A stretch of DNA of 64,000 nt from Streptomyces sp. NBC_00539 (lineage in GTDB: Bacteria > Actinomycetota > Actinomycetes > Streptomycetales > Streptomycetaceae), in NCBI RefSeq assembly GCF_036346105.1, contig NZ_CP107811.1:4034501-4098500 (forward strand). The letters run 5' to 3'. A program made the position numbers and the translations under genes. The notes under the pieces were generated by a model. That model was not told the origin of the DNA. It saw only the letters and a program-made list of their open reading frames with translations, and made no database searches. Shown piece after piece: positions 40,360 through 48,736 of the stretch; the stretch's first letter is position 1; each line of letters starts with the position of its first letter.

Positions 40360-40410
40360 TGTCGTCCCTTTTTTGCAGGATTGCCCGTTACTTGGAGCAC
40401 CCGGATCAAC
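40360..40410 (-). promoter_or_regulatory. conserved upstream block of rodlin copy 2
   Basis: On the minus strand it is GTTGATC-x-GGG-x-GCTCCA, 5 bases, CGGGCA-x-TC-x-TGC, then AAAAAAGGGA. It matches the block before rodlin copy 1 at nearly every position. It probably carries the shared promoter. Confidence 0.55.
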
Positions 40411-40796
40411 GGCCCGCCCCCGGCTCGGGTTGCGTGTCTTCACCCGGATGCCGAAGTTTCGGACATCACGGTTGACGTCGGGCGTTGACGCGGGTGGTGC
40501 CGAGCGTGTGGCGCGGCGGAGGGTCGGGCGCGGCGAGGGCGCGGGTGGCGGTGATCCCTGCGGCGGCCCCGGCGGCGGGTCCGCCCGGGACGGGGGTGTC
40601 CGCCGTCGCACCGTCCTTCATCTCCGCTTTTCCCTTTCCGTTCGAACAAGGTGCACCTGCATAACGACCCGCCCACTGCGAGGGTGCGTGTTATCGCCCA
40701 AAAGGCCGTACGAGCGAGTCCCGCGTGATTTCAGCCCTGATATCTGCCAAAGTTCACTCCTGTTTTGTCCCCTTGATCGAAATAGGAGGCAGGGTC
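40360..40796. other. 437-bp divergent promoter region, rodlin 2 / polysaccharide operon
   Basis: Besides the rodlin block it has two TTGACG boxes (40472 and 40485 areas) and a palindrome AGGTGCACCT (40649-40658). An AT-richer stretch runs from about 40690 to 40790, just ahead of the operon, where a promoter would be expected. No gene is visible. Confidence 0.5.
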
Positions 40797-41912
40797 ATGG
40801 GTTCCCCCCGAAGAATCCTCGGCGCGCTGGGTCTTCTGTCCTGCCTCATGCTTTCGGCCAACGTCCCCGTGGCCGGTGCGGCCACGCCCGCCGCGACGGA
40901 GACCGCCGCCGTCGGGGAGCTGCCCCGCGTCCCGTTCACCCAGCGCTACCAGGCCGTGCTGCACGGCGGGCTGGTCCGGGCGTCGAACTCCTCGATCTCC
41001 TGCCGCAAGGAGGAGGCGCCGCAGGCAGAGCCGTGCGCGGAGGTCAAGCGCGGCGCGGCGGGGGTCAACGGCGACTACGACATGTTCTACACGGAGGTCG
41101 ACAAGGACCCCGACACCTACAACTCCACCCGCGCCGAGCTCAAGATCCCCCAGGGGGCGAAGGTCGCGTACGCCCGGCTGTACTGGGGCGGGAACCTGCG
41201 CGTGGGCGAGCAGAAACCGCCGGAGGACAGCGGCCGGGTGCTGGTCGCCGAGCCCGGCGGGGCGTACAAGGAAGTCCTGGCGGACACCGTGGTCGGGCAC
41301 CGCACCGACGCGGCGAGCGACGCCTACCAGGCCTCGGCCGACGTGACCCCGCTCGTGCGCAAGGGCGGTACCGGGATGTGGACGGTCGCCCAGCTGAACA
41401 TCGCCATGGGCCGCTCGGAGGCGGGCGCCTGGGGCGGCTGGACGCTCGTCGCCGCGTACGAGCAGCCGCAGGAGCCGCTGCGCCGCGTCTCGCTGTGGGA
41501 CGGCTTCGAGGGCCTGGCGTCCGGGGCCGGCGAGGCGGCCGGGGAGACGGTGGAGCTGACCGGGCTGAACGCCCCGGCGGGCTCCACCGGGCGGCTCGGG
41601 GTGGTCGCGTACGACGGCGACCGGGGGAGCCTCGGGGACTCGCTCACGGTGACCGCCGACAGTGGCCGCCGGGTGAGCATCAGTGATGCGGAAAATCCTT
41701 TCAATGACGTCATGAATTCCACCATCACGGAATTCGGGCAGGCGTTCGTGCGACAGCCTGAATATATGAACAATCTCGGATACGACGCGGACGTGTTCGA
41801 TCTGAGTCCCGCCCTGTCCGGTGGCGCCCGCAGCCTGAGCTTCAAGTTCACGGGCGAAAGCCAGGGGCAATTCCTCGGCGTGCTCTTCGTTCAGACAGAC
41901 GCGCGCCGCTGA
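40797..41912 (+). CDS. secreted DUF3344-type protein, first gene of the polysaccharide operon
   Basis: A 371-residue protein with a signal peptide (residues 1-29, L-S-A-N-V-P-V-A-G-A-A). The body carries D-Y-D-M-F-Y-T-E-V-D-K-D-P-D-T-Y-N-S-T, then V-A-Y-A-R-L-Y-W-G-G-N. W-T-V-A-Q-L-N-I-A and GGWTLVAAYEQPQEPLRRVS follow, the pattern of DUF3344, a secreted beta-rich family of unknown function. AGGAGG lies 8 bases before the ATG. The next gene starts 19 bp after the stop, so it is probably co-transcribed with the glycosyltransferases. It could be a matrix or polymer-binding protein (inference). Confidence 0.8.
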   Translation: MGSPRRILGALGLLSCLMLSANVPVAGAATPAATETAAVGELPRVPFTQRYQAVLHGGLVRASNSSISCRKEEAPQAEPCAEVKRGAAGVNGDYDMFYTEVDKDPDTYNSTRAELKIPQGAKVAYARLYWGGNLRVGEQKPPEDSGRVLVAEPGGAYKEVLADTVVGHRTDAASDAYQASADVTPLVRKGGTGMWTVAQLNIAMGRSEAGAWGGWTLVAAYEQPQEPLRRVSLWDGFEGLASGAGEAAGETVELTGLNAPAGSTGRLGVVAYDGDRGSLGDSLTVTADSGRRVSISDAENPFNDVMNSTITEFGQAFVRQPEYMNNLGYDADVFDLSPALSGGARSLSFKFTGESQGQFLGVLFVQTDARR

Positions 41913-41931
41913 ACGCAGGAGACCACTCCAC

Positions 41932-43206
41932 GTGCCGACACATCGTTCGACAGCACACTCCCCGCACCCGCCCTCCCCGCACCCGGCCACCGAGCCGTTC
42001 ACCGTCCTCCACCTGGTCCAGCCCGTCGACGGCGGGGTCGCCCGGGTCGTCACCGACCTCGTGCGGGCCCAGTCCGCCGCCGGGCTGCGCGTCGTCGTCG
42101 GCTGCCCGGGCGGCGGGCAGCTCGGCGAAGCCGCCCGCGACGCCGGGGCCGAGGTCCACACCTGGCACGCCGGACGGTCGCCCGGGCCGGCCCTGCCCGC
42201 CGAAGTCCTCGGCGCGCTGCGGCTGGTCCGCCGCGTCCGGCCCGACCTCCTGCACGCCCACAGCGCCAAGGCCGGCCTCGCCGGACGGCTCGCCGTCCGG
42301 GGCTCCGTGCCCACCGTCTTCCAGCCCCACGCCTGGTCCTTCGACGCCGTCGGCGGGGCCACCGCCGCGCTCGCGCTGCGCTGGGAGCGGTTCGGGGCCC
42401 GCTGGGCCGACCGGGTGCTCTGCGTCAGCGAATCGGAGCGCCGGGCCGGGGAGTCGGAGGGCGTCACCGCCCGCTGGTCGGTGATCCGCAACGGCGTGGA
42501 CCTGTCCCACTTCCGCCCCGGCCGCGACGACCGGGACGAGGGCCGGGCCGCGGCGCGCGCCGCACTGCCGCTGCCCGACGCCTTCCGCGGCGGCGGACCG
42601 CTGGCCGTCTGCGTCGGACGGCTCTGCCCCCAAAAGGGCCAGGACATCCTGCTCCGCGCCTGGCCCGAGGTGCTGGGGACGGTCCCGGACGCCCGTCTGG
42701 TCCTGGTCGGCGACGGCCCCGACGGCGAGGCACTACGGCACTGCGCGCCGCCCGGCGTGCACTTCGCCGGAGCCGCCGCCGACATCCGACCGTGGCTTCG
42801 GGCCGCCGACATCGTTGTACTGCCGTCGCGGTGGGAAGGAATGGCGCTCGCCCCGCTCGAAGCCATGGCCTGCGGCCGCCCGGTCCTGGTCTCCGACGTC
42901 AGCGGTGCCCGGGAGAGCCTGCCGCCCGGCCAGGGACGGCTGTGCCTGGTGCCTGCGGAGGACCCGACGGCGCTGGCCAAGGCCCTGGGACGGCTGCTCG
43001 CCGAACCGCGGCTGCTCACCGAACTGGGGGAGCAGGCCCGGCAGCACGCCCGGACCGAGTTCGACGTGCGGAGGACCACGGACGCGGTCACCGGCCTGTA
43101 CCTCGAAATGCTGGGCAGGGCCGCCCCCTCGCCCGGCCGGGACCAGACCCCCGGCTCCGCCGCGGGGACCCCCAAGCCCTCGAACATGGAGCGCATCAGC
43201 CGATGA
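41932..43206 (+). CDS. GT4-family glycosyltransferase
   Basis: A 424-residue GT-B enzyme. The N-terminal domain has H-L-V-Q-P-V-D-G-G-V-A-R-V-V and the usual acceptor region L-L-H-A-H-S-A-K-A-G-L. The C-terminal donor domain has V-C-V-G-R-L-C-P-Q-K-G-Q-D, then LPSRWEGMALAPLEAMACGR with the E-x7-E motif of GT4 retaining enzymes. It adds a nucleotide-activated sugar to a growing lipid-linked unit in the cytoplasm. GTG 41932 follows G-C-A-G-G-A-G. Its stop overlaps the ATG of the sugar transferase. Confidence 0.9.
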   Translation: MPTHRSTAHSPHPPSPHPATEPFTVLHLVQPVDGGVARVVTDLVRAQSAAGLRVVVGCPGGGQLGEAARDAGAEVHTWHAGRSPGPALPAEVLGALRLVRRVRPDLLHAHSAKAGLAGRLAVRGSVPTVFQPHAWSFDAVGGATAALALRWERFGARWADRVLCVSESERRAGESEGVTARWSVIRNGVDLSHFRPGRDDRDEGRAAARAALPLPDAFRGGGPLAVCVGRLCPQKGQDILLRAWPEVLGTVPDARLVLVGDGPDGEALRHCAPPGVHFAGAAADIRPWLRAADIVVLPSRWEGMALAPLEAMACGRPVLVSDVSGARESLPPGQGRLCLVPAEDPTALAKALGRLLAEPRLLTELGEQARQHARTEFDVRRTTDAVTGLYLEMLGRAAPSPGRDQTPGSAAGTPKPSNMERISR

Positions 43207-44708
43207 CGATGGACAGCGCACCCGCCCGGCACACCGGGCAGAGCGGCACGGGGCCCGCCGGCGGCACCACCGCCGTCCGACGTGCCGGAACCGCCATCCA
43301 CCCGCCGCGCCGGCCCAAGGCCGAGCAGGCCCGGCCCGCCGTCCGGCCGCAGCGGGCCCGGCGCGGCTACGGGAACCTCCCGCTGCTGACCGCCGACGCG
43401 CTGGCCGCCGCACTCACCACCACGGCCGTACCCGGACTGGAACCCACCGCCGGCCTCGTGGCACCCCTCGCCGTACTGGTCACCGCACTGCACGCGCAGG
43501 CCGGGCTCTACCGGCCCCGGCTCGCGCCCTCCGCGCTGCGCGAGCTGCCGGCGCTGGCCGGACGGGCCGCGGTGCTGTGGTGCGGGGCCGCCGCCGTGCT
43601 GGCCGCCGTCCGGCCGGGGCAGGCGCTCGGCTGGGAGGTGCTGCTCGGCGCCCTGTGCGTGCAGACCGTACTGGCCTGCGCGGGCCGGGGGTTCGTCAAC
43701 CAGCTCCGCCGCCGGGCGGCCCTGCGCAGACCCTGCTCGGCGCTGGTCGTCGGGCGCGGGGAGGGCGCGGGAGCCGTCGCCGCCGCGCTCCACGGGCGGC
43801 GCGAGTACGGGCTGCGGCCGGTCGGGATCGCCGACACCGGCTCCGCGCCCGACGCGGAGAGCGGCCCGCTGCCGGTGCTGTGCACCCACGAGGACGTGCG
43901 GCGCGCCGTCATCCAGAACTCCGTCCGGCACGCCGTGTTCACCCGGCCGCCCGAGGCCGACGAGCGCACCGCCTCGCTGGTCCGGCTCTTCCACGACCAC
44001 GGTTGCCGGCTCTGGCTCGCCGATCCCGCCGGGACCGCCAAGGTGACCGGCATGCGGGTGGCCGAGCCCGCCGACCAGCTGTGGGGGTACGCCGTGCAGC
44101 CGCTGCTCCCGCGGCCCGCCCGGTCGCTGGAGCGGCACGCGAAGCGCATCATCGACTCCACCCTCGCCGCGGTGGCGCTGCTGGCCGCGGCGCCCGTGAT
44201 GGGTGCGTGCGCCCTGGCCGTACGGCTCTCCGACGGGCCGGGGGTGATCTTCCGTCAGGAGCGCGTCGGCCTGTACGGGCGGCCCTTCACCCTGCTCAAG
44301 TTCCGCACCCTGAGCGCCGACGCGCACGAGTCCGCCACCCGGTGGACCGTCGCCGGGGACCGCCGGATGAGCCCGATCGGGTCCTTCCTGCGCAAGTCCT
44401 CGCTGGACGAGCTGCCGCAGCTGTGGAACGTCGTACGGGGCGACATGAGCCTGGTCGGCCCCCGCCCCGAAAGGCCGTTCTTCGTCGCGAAGTTCAGCAC
44501 CGTCCACCCCGGCTACGAGGCCCGCCACCGGATGCCCGTCGGGATCACCGGACTCGCCCAGATCAACGGCCTGCGGGGGGACACCTCCATCGAGGACCGG
44601 GCCCGCTTCGACAACCACTACATCGACACCTGGTCGCTGTGGCAGGACCTGTGGATCCTGGCCCGGACCGCGGCCTCCTTCTTCCGTTTCCGGCTGGGAG
44701 GCAGCTGA
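43203..44708 (+). CDS. polyprenyl-phosphate sugar-1-phosphate transferase (WbaP/WcaJ-like initiating enzyme)
   Basis: A 501-residue membrane protein. About 50 disordered residues are followed by four hydrophobic segments and a CoA-binding-like domain. From about residue 315 comes the bacterial sugar transferase domain: K-R-I-I-D-S-T-L-A-A-V-A-L, F-R-Q-E-R-V-G-L-Y-G-R-P-F, LLKFRTLSADAHES, F-L-R-K-S-S-L-D-E-L-P-Q-L-W-N-V and M-S-L-V-G-P-R-P-E. It loads the first sugar phosphate onto undecaprenyl phosphate and so starts the repeat unit. It overlaps the upstream GT4 gene by 4 bp; the next gene begins 2 bp after. Confidence 0.92.
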   Translation: MTMDSAPARHTGQSGTGPAGGTTAVRRAGTAIHPPRRPKAEQARPAVRPQRARRGYGNLPLLTADALAAALTTTAVPGLEPTAGLVAPLAVLVTALHAQAGLYRPRLAPSALRELPALAGRAAVLWCGAAAVLAAVRPGQALGWEVLLGALCVQTVLACAGRGFVNQLRRRAALRRPCSALVVGRGEGAGAVAAALHGRREYGLRPVGIADTGSAPDAESGPLPVLCTHEDVRRAVIQNSVRHAVFTRPPEADERTASLVRLFHDHGCRLWLADPAGTAKVTGMRVAEPADQLWGYAVQPLLPRPARSLERHAKRIIDSTLAAVALLAAAPVMGACALAVRLSDGPGVIFRQERVGLYGRPFTLLKFRTLSADAHESATRWTVAGDRRMSPIGSFLRKSSLDELPQLWNVVRGDMSLVGPRPERPFFVAKFSTVHPGYEARHRMPVGITGLAQINGLRGDTSIEDRARFDNHYIDTWSLWQDLWILARTAASFFRFRLGGS

Positions 44709-44710
44709 GC

Positions 44711-46090
44711 ATGACCCTCGCCGCATCGCACGCCCGCCCGCGGGGCCGCCCGTACAGCGGGCCGCTGCTGCGCCGGCACTGGCCGCTGCTGCCGCTGGCC
44801 GCGACCGTCCTGCTGCTGCTCGCCCCGCTGCCCGCGGGGGACGCGAGCACCTCCGGCAAGGTCGGGCCGGCCGACGCCGCCTCCCTGCTGCTCGTGGCCG
44901 TCTGCGCGCTGCGGGCCCTGCAGGGCAGGGTGCGGGCGCTGAGCCCGCTCGGCGCGCTCGTCCTCGGGCTGCCCGCGGTGGGGCTCGCGGTGGCGACGGT
45001 GACGGCGGGGGACCCGTACGCGGCCCTGCCGGGGTTCGTGCGCTACCTCCAGGTCTTCGTACTGGTCCCGGCGGCGATCGTGCTGCTGGTGCGGGACGCC
45101 GGGGAGTTCCGGCTGGCCGCGGCCTGCTTCGTGGTCCTGGCGCTGGTACAGGGCGCATGGGGCGTCGTCCAGTTCGTCACCCACACCGGCGCCTCGTACC
45201 AGGGCGCGGACATCCGGGCGGTGGGCACCTTCGGCCCCGGCGACGTCATGGGCATGGCCACGGTCGTCGCCTACGGGCTGGTCGTGGCGACCGCTGCCGC
45301 CCTCGCGCCGGGGCTGCCCGGCCGGGTCCGGCGGATCGCGACCGTCAGCGCCGCGGCGCTGACGGTGCCGCTGGTGCTGTCGTTCAGCCGGGGCGCGTGG
45401 ATCGCGACGGCCGGTGCGGCGGTCCTGGTGATGGTGCTCGCCGGGATCCGGCGGGCGCTCAAGGTGGTGGTGGCGCTGGCAGCCGTGGGCGTGGTGCTGG
45501 TGGGCGGGTTCGGGGTCGGCTCCGAGATGGTCACCGAGCGGCTGACCTCGATCACCCAGGTCTCCGACGCCCCCGACCAGTCGGTCACCGACCGGTACAC
45601 GATGTGGGCCGCCGCCGAGTCGATGTGGCGGGAGCGGCCGGCCGCCGGGGTGGGCCTCAAGGGCTTCCCGGCCAACCGGGACGGCCACTCCTCGCTGGCG
45701 CTGTCCTCGGGCAGCGACACCGCGGGCGCCGGCCAGGCCTTCGTCAAGCAGCCGCTGCTGTCGCCGCACAACATGTACCTGCTGGTGCTGAGCGAGCAGG
45801 GACTGATCGGGCTGACGGCGCTGGCGGGCGGCTGGGCCGCGCTGCTGGTCGCGGGCCTGCGCCGGTACGCGGCCGGTGGTGAACGGGGCCTGCGCGACTG
45901 CGGGCTGATCGCGGTCGGACTGCTCGTGTGGCAGCTGACCGACTTCCTCTACGCCGACATCGGGGGGCCGTCGACCGTGCTGACCGGAGTGATCATCGGA
46001 CTGGCGGCGTGGTGGGCCCTGCCCTCCGGACCCGGGGGTGCCGCCGTGCTCCCGGCCCGGCCCGTCCCCGAGGGGCCGGCCGGCCGGTGA
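44711..46090 (+). CDS. O-antigen ligase/polymerase-like membrane protein (Wzy)
   Basis: A 459-residue protein with about 11-12 hydrophobic segments. The large external loop (about residues 290-355) carries T-D-R-Y-T-M-W-A-A-A-E-S-M-W-R-E-R-P, G-V-G-L-K-G-F-P and the family's H-N-M-Y-L signature (S-P-H-N-M-Y-L-L-V-L-S-E-Q-G-L-I-G). This Wzy_C/WaaL pattern marks enzymes that polymerise or ligate lipid-linked repeat units outside the membrane. In this operon a Wzy polymerase is the natural role. It starts 2 bp after the sugar transferase and overlaps the flippase gene by 4 bp. Confidence 0.9.
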   Translation: MTLAASHARPRGRPYSGPLLRRHWPLLPLAATVLLLLAPLPAGDASTSGKVGPADAASLLLVAVCALRALQGRVRALSPLGALVLGLPAVGLAVATVTAGDPYAALPGFVRYLQVFVLVPAAIVLLVRDAGEFRLAAACFVVLALVQGAWGVVQFVTHTGASYQGADIRAVGTFGPGDVMGMATVVAYGLVVATAAALAPGLPGRVRRIATVSAAALTVPLVLSFSRGAWIATAGAAVLVMVLAGIRRALKVVVALAAVGVVLVGGFGVGSEMVTERLTSITQVSDAPDQSVTDRYTMWAAAESMWRERPAAGVGLKGFPANRDGHSSLALSSGSDTAGAGQAFVKQPLLSPHNMYLLVLSEQGLIGLTALAGGWAALLVAGLRRYAAGGERGLRDCGLIAVGLLVWQLTDFLYADIGGPSTVLTGVIIGLAAWWALPSGPGGAAVLPARPVPEGPAGR

Positions 46091-47970
46091 CCGATACGAC
46101 GCCGTGGCGGCCCGCGGCCTCGGCGACCGACCTCGCCGGGGCCGCGGGCCGTCCGCCCGACCCCCAGCCCCCGTCGGCCCCGTCACCCGCCGAGCCGCCC
46201 GGGGAGCGCGTCCGCCCGGCCCGGGCCGCCCGCCCCGAGCCGACGGCGCCCGCGCCGGACACGACGGGGCCCGGCACGGACGGGAGCGGGCCGGCGGGCC
46301 CCGGCGCGGCGGCGGACGACGGGGCCGGGCAGGACGCGCGGCGCGGCGGGGGCGGACCGGCCCCGCTCGGGCGGTTCCTGGCCAAGGCCGCCGCCGTCAC
46401 CGCCGGACTCACCGCGGCGGGGGCGGTGTTCGGCCTCGTACGGGACCAGACCATCGCGCACCTCTTCGGCGCCGGCCACGACAGTGACGCCTTCCTCATC
46501 GCCTGGACCGTCCCCGAGATGGCCTCCACGCTGCTCATCGAGGACGCCATGGCACTGCTGATGGTGCCCGCGTTCAGCCACGCGCTGGCCCGCCGGGCCG
46601 CCAGCCGGGCCGGGCGCACCCGCAAGGAGGCCCGTAGCCAGGACCCCGTACGGCTGCTCGTCGGAGCCACCCTGCCCCGCCTCGCCGTGTTCCTGGCTGC
46701 CGTCGCCTCCGTACTGGTCCTCGCCGCGCCGCTCGTCGTGGGCGTGCTCGCGCCCGGCCTGCCCGACCCCGAACTCGCCGTCCAGTGCACCCGGATGACC
46801 GCGCTCACCGTCCTCACCTTCGGCGTCGCCGGGTATTTCAGCGCCGCGCTGCGCGCGCACCGCTCGTTCCTGCCACCCGCCGCGATCTACGTCTCGTACA
46901 ACGTCGGCATCATCGGCACGATGGTCGCGCTGCACGCCCTGTGGGGGGTGCGCGCGGCGGCCGCCGGGGTCGCCGTCGGCGGGGCGCTCATGGTCCTCGT
47001 CCAGCTCCCCGCGTTCCTTCGCAACGTGGGCTTCGGACCGGGCCGCGTGAAGGCGGCCCACCGCAGCGAGCGCGACCGCGACCGGCCGACGCTGATCGCC
47101 TTCGGGCTGATCGCCCCGGTCATCTTCTTCGCCGTGTTCCGCCAGTCGCAGGTGCTCGTCGAACGCTTCCTCGCCGCCTCCCTGCCGCCCGGCGCCATCT
47201 CGCACCTCAACTACGCGCAGAAGGTCGCGCAGATGCCGATGGTGCTCTCCTTGATGATCTGCACCGTCACCTTCCCCGTCGTCGCCCAGGCCATGGCCGG
47301 CGGCGAGCGCGAGAAGGCCCGCCGGCGCGTGGAACAGGACCTGGCACTCGCCTCGCTCGCCGTGCTGATGGGCACCGCCTTCGTCATCGGCTACGCGCCC
47401 CAGATCATCCAGGTCCTCTTCGAACGCGGGGCGTTCACCCACCACGACACCCAGGCCACCGCCTCCGTCATGCGCGTCTACGGCCTCGGGCTGCTGGGGC
47501 ACTGCCTCGTCGGGGCGCTGAGCAGGCCCTTCTTCTCGACCGACCGGCCCACCTGGTTCCCCGCGCTCGCCATGGGCGCCGGGCTCCTCGTCAACGTCGT
47601 GGCCGGTGCCTTCGCCGTCGGCTGGTGGGGCACGTACGGGATCGCCGCCGCCAACGCCGCCGGCATCACCGCCACCGCCGCCCTCCTCCTCACCGGACTC
47701 GGCTCTCGGATCGTCCCCATCCAGGTCCGCCGGGTAGCCGTCAGCATCGGCCGGCTCGCCGTCGCCGCCTTCGCCGCCTGCACCACGGGGTGGATCGCCG
47801 GACCGATGATCCCCGACCCGCTGCTCAGCGCCGCGCTCGGCTGCCTGCTCGTCCCGGCCATGTTCGGGGCCACCGGGATGGCCATGCGGGCACTGGAGAT
47901 CACCGCCCTGCCCGAACAGATCAGCCAGCTCACCTCCCAGCTCACCCAGAGGTTCCGTCATGCCCGCTGA
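46087..47970 (+). CDS. MurJ/Wzx-type lipid-linked oligosaccharide flippase
   Basis: A 627-residue protein. The first 100 residues are a Pro/Ala-rich cytoplasmic tail. About 14 hydrophobic segments follow, with the MviN/MurJ pattern: GLVRDQTIAHLFGAGHDSDA, F-L-I-A-W-T-V-P, S-H-L-N-Y-A-Q-K-V-A-Q-M-P, LFERGAFTHHDTQATASVMR. MurJ flips lipid II; in an exopolysaccharide operon this copy is most likely the Wzx-equivalent that exports the undecaprenyl-linked repeat unit. It overlaps the polymerase gene (GTGA) and the deacetylase gene by 11 bp, so translation is coupled. Confidence 0.9.
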   Translation: MTDTTPWRPAASATDLAGAAGRPPDPQPPSAPSPAEPPGERVRPARAARPEPTAPAPDTTGPGTDGSGPAGPGAAADDGAGQDARRGGGGPAPLGRFLAKAAAVTAGLTAAGAVFGLVRDQTIAHLFGAGHDSDAFLIAWTVPEMASTLLIEDAMALLMVPAFSHALARRAASRAGRTRKEARSQDPVRLLVGATLPRLAVFLAAVASVLVLAAPLVVGVLAPGLPDPELAVQCTRMTALTVLTFGVAGYFSAALRAHRSFLPPAAIYVSYNVGIIGTMVALHALWGVRAAAAGVAVGGALMVLVQLPAFLRNVGFGPGRVKAAHRSERDRDRPTLIAFGLIAPVIFFAVFRQSQVLVERFLAASLPPGAISHLNYAQKVAQMPMVLSLMICTVTFPVVAQAMAGGEREKARRRVEQDLALASLAVLMGTAFVIGYAPQIIQVLFERGAFTHHDTQATASVMRVYGLGLLGHCLVGALSRPFFSTDRPTWFPALAMGAGLLVNVVAGAFAVGWWGTYGIAAANAAGITATAALLLTGLGSRIVPIQVRRVAVSIGRLAVAAFAACTTGWIAGPMIPDPLLSAALGCLLVPAMFGATGMAMRALEITALPEQISQLTSQLTQRFRHAR

Positions 47971-48736
47971 CACCGACACGGCGCCCGCCGCCACGGTGGT
48001 ACCACCCCGTCGCACCCCGTCCCCGTGGATCCTGATGTACCACTCGGTCGCCGAGTTCACCGACCCCGCCGAGGACCCGTACGGCATCACCGTCACGCCG
48101 GGCGCCCTGGAGGCCCAGCTGCTGTGGCTGCGCTCCCGGGGCCTGCGCGGGGTGTCCGTCGGCGAACTGCTGCGGGCCCGCGACGCCGGGCGGGACGCCG
48201 GGCTCGTCGGGCTCACCTTCGACGACGGCTACACCGACTTCCTGACCCGGGCGCTGCCCCTGCTGCGCCGCTACGACTGCACCTCCACCCTGTTCGTACT
48301 GCCCGGGCGGCTCGGCGTCGACAACGTGTGGGACCCGCTCGGACCGCGCAAGCCGCTGCTCACCGCCGAAGGCATCCGCGAAGTCGCCGCCTCGGGACAG
48401 GAGATCGGCTCTCACGGGCTGCTGCACCAGGACCTCACCGCCACGCCCGACGACGTGCTCCAGCAGGAGCTGCGGGGCAGCCGCGAGCTGATCCGCGAGC
48501 TGACCGGGACCCTGCCCGAGGGGTTCTGCTACCCGTACGGGCACCTCGACCCCCGGGTCGTGGAGGCGACCGCGGCCGCCGGGTACCGGTACGCGTGCGC
48601 CATCGACCCCGGCCGGCTCGCGGGGCGGCACGCCATGCCGCGCACGCACGTCAGCCAGGCCGACGGCGGGGCCCGGCTGCGCGTCAAGCAGCTGCGCCAC
48701 CAGGGCCGGCAGCTGGTGCGCGGGGTGCGCTGGTGA
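47960..48736 (+). CDS. polysaccharide deacetylase (NodB-type, CE4)
   Basis: A 258-residue CE4-fold protein. It begins near residue 22 with W-I-L-M-Y-H-S-V-A. The metal/catalytic motif L-T-F-D-D-G-Y-T-D-F is at about residues 87-96, S-H-G-L-L-H-Q-D-L at about 152-160, and F-C-Y-P-Y-G-H-L-D later. These give the Asp-His-His site that removes N- or O-acetyl groups from polysaccharide. There is no signal peptide, so action may be on the inner face or on lipid-linked precursors. It overlaps both neighbours. Confidence 0.9.
   Translation: MPADTDTAPAATVVPPRRTPSPWILMYHSVAEFTDPAEDPYGITVTPGALEAQLLWLRSRGLRGVSVGELLRARDAGRDAGLVGLTFDDGYTDFLTRALPLLRRYDCTSTLFVLPGRLGVDNVWDPLGPRKPLLTAEGIREVAASGQEIGSHGLLHQDLTATPDDVLQQELRGSRELIRELTGTLPEGFCYPYGHLDPRVVEATAAAGYRYACAIDPGRLAGRHAMPRTHVSQADGGARLRVKQLRHQGRQLVRGVRW

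Noticed and set aside
40731-45158. 1475-codon open frame on the minus strand across the polysaccharide operon
   Set aside because: It is the mirror of six well-supported genes, composed of Arg/Pro/Ala-rich low-complexity sequence; a GC-bias shadow.
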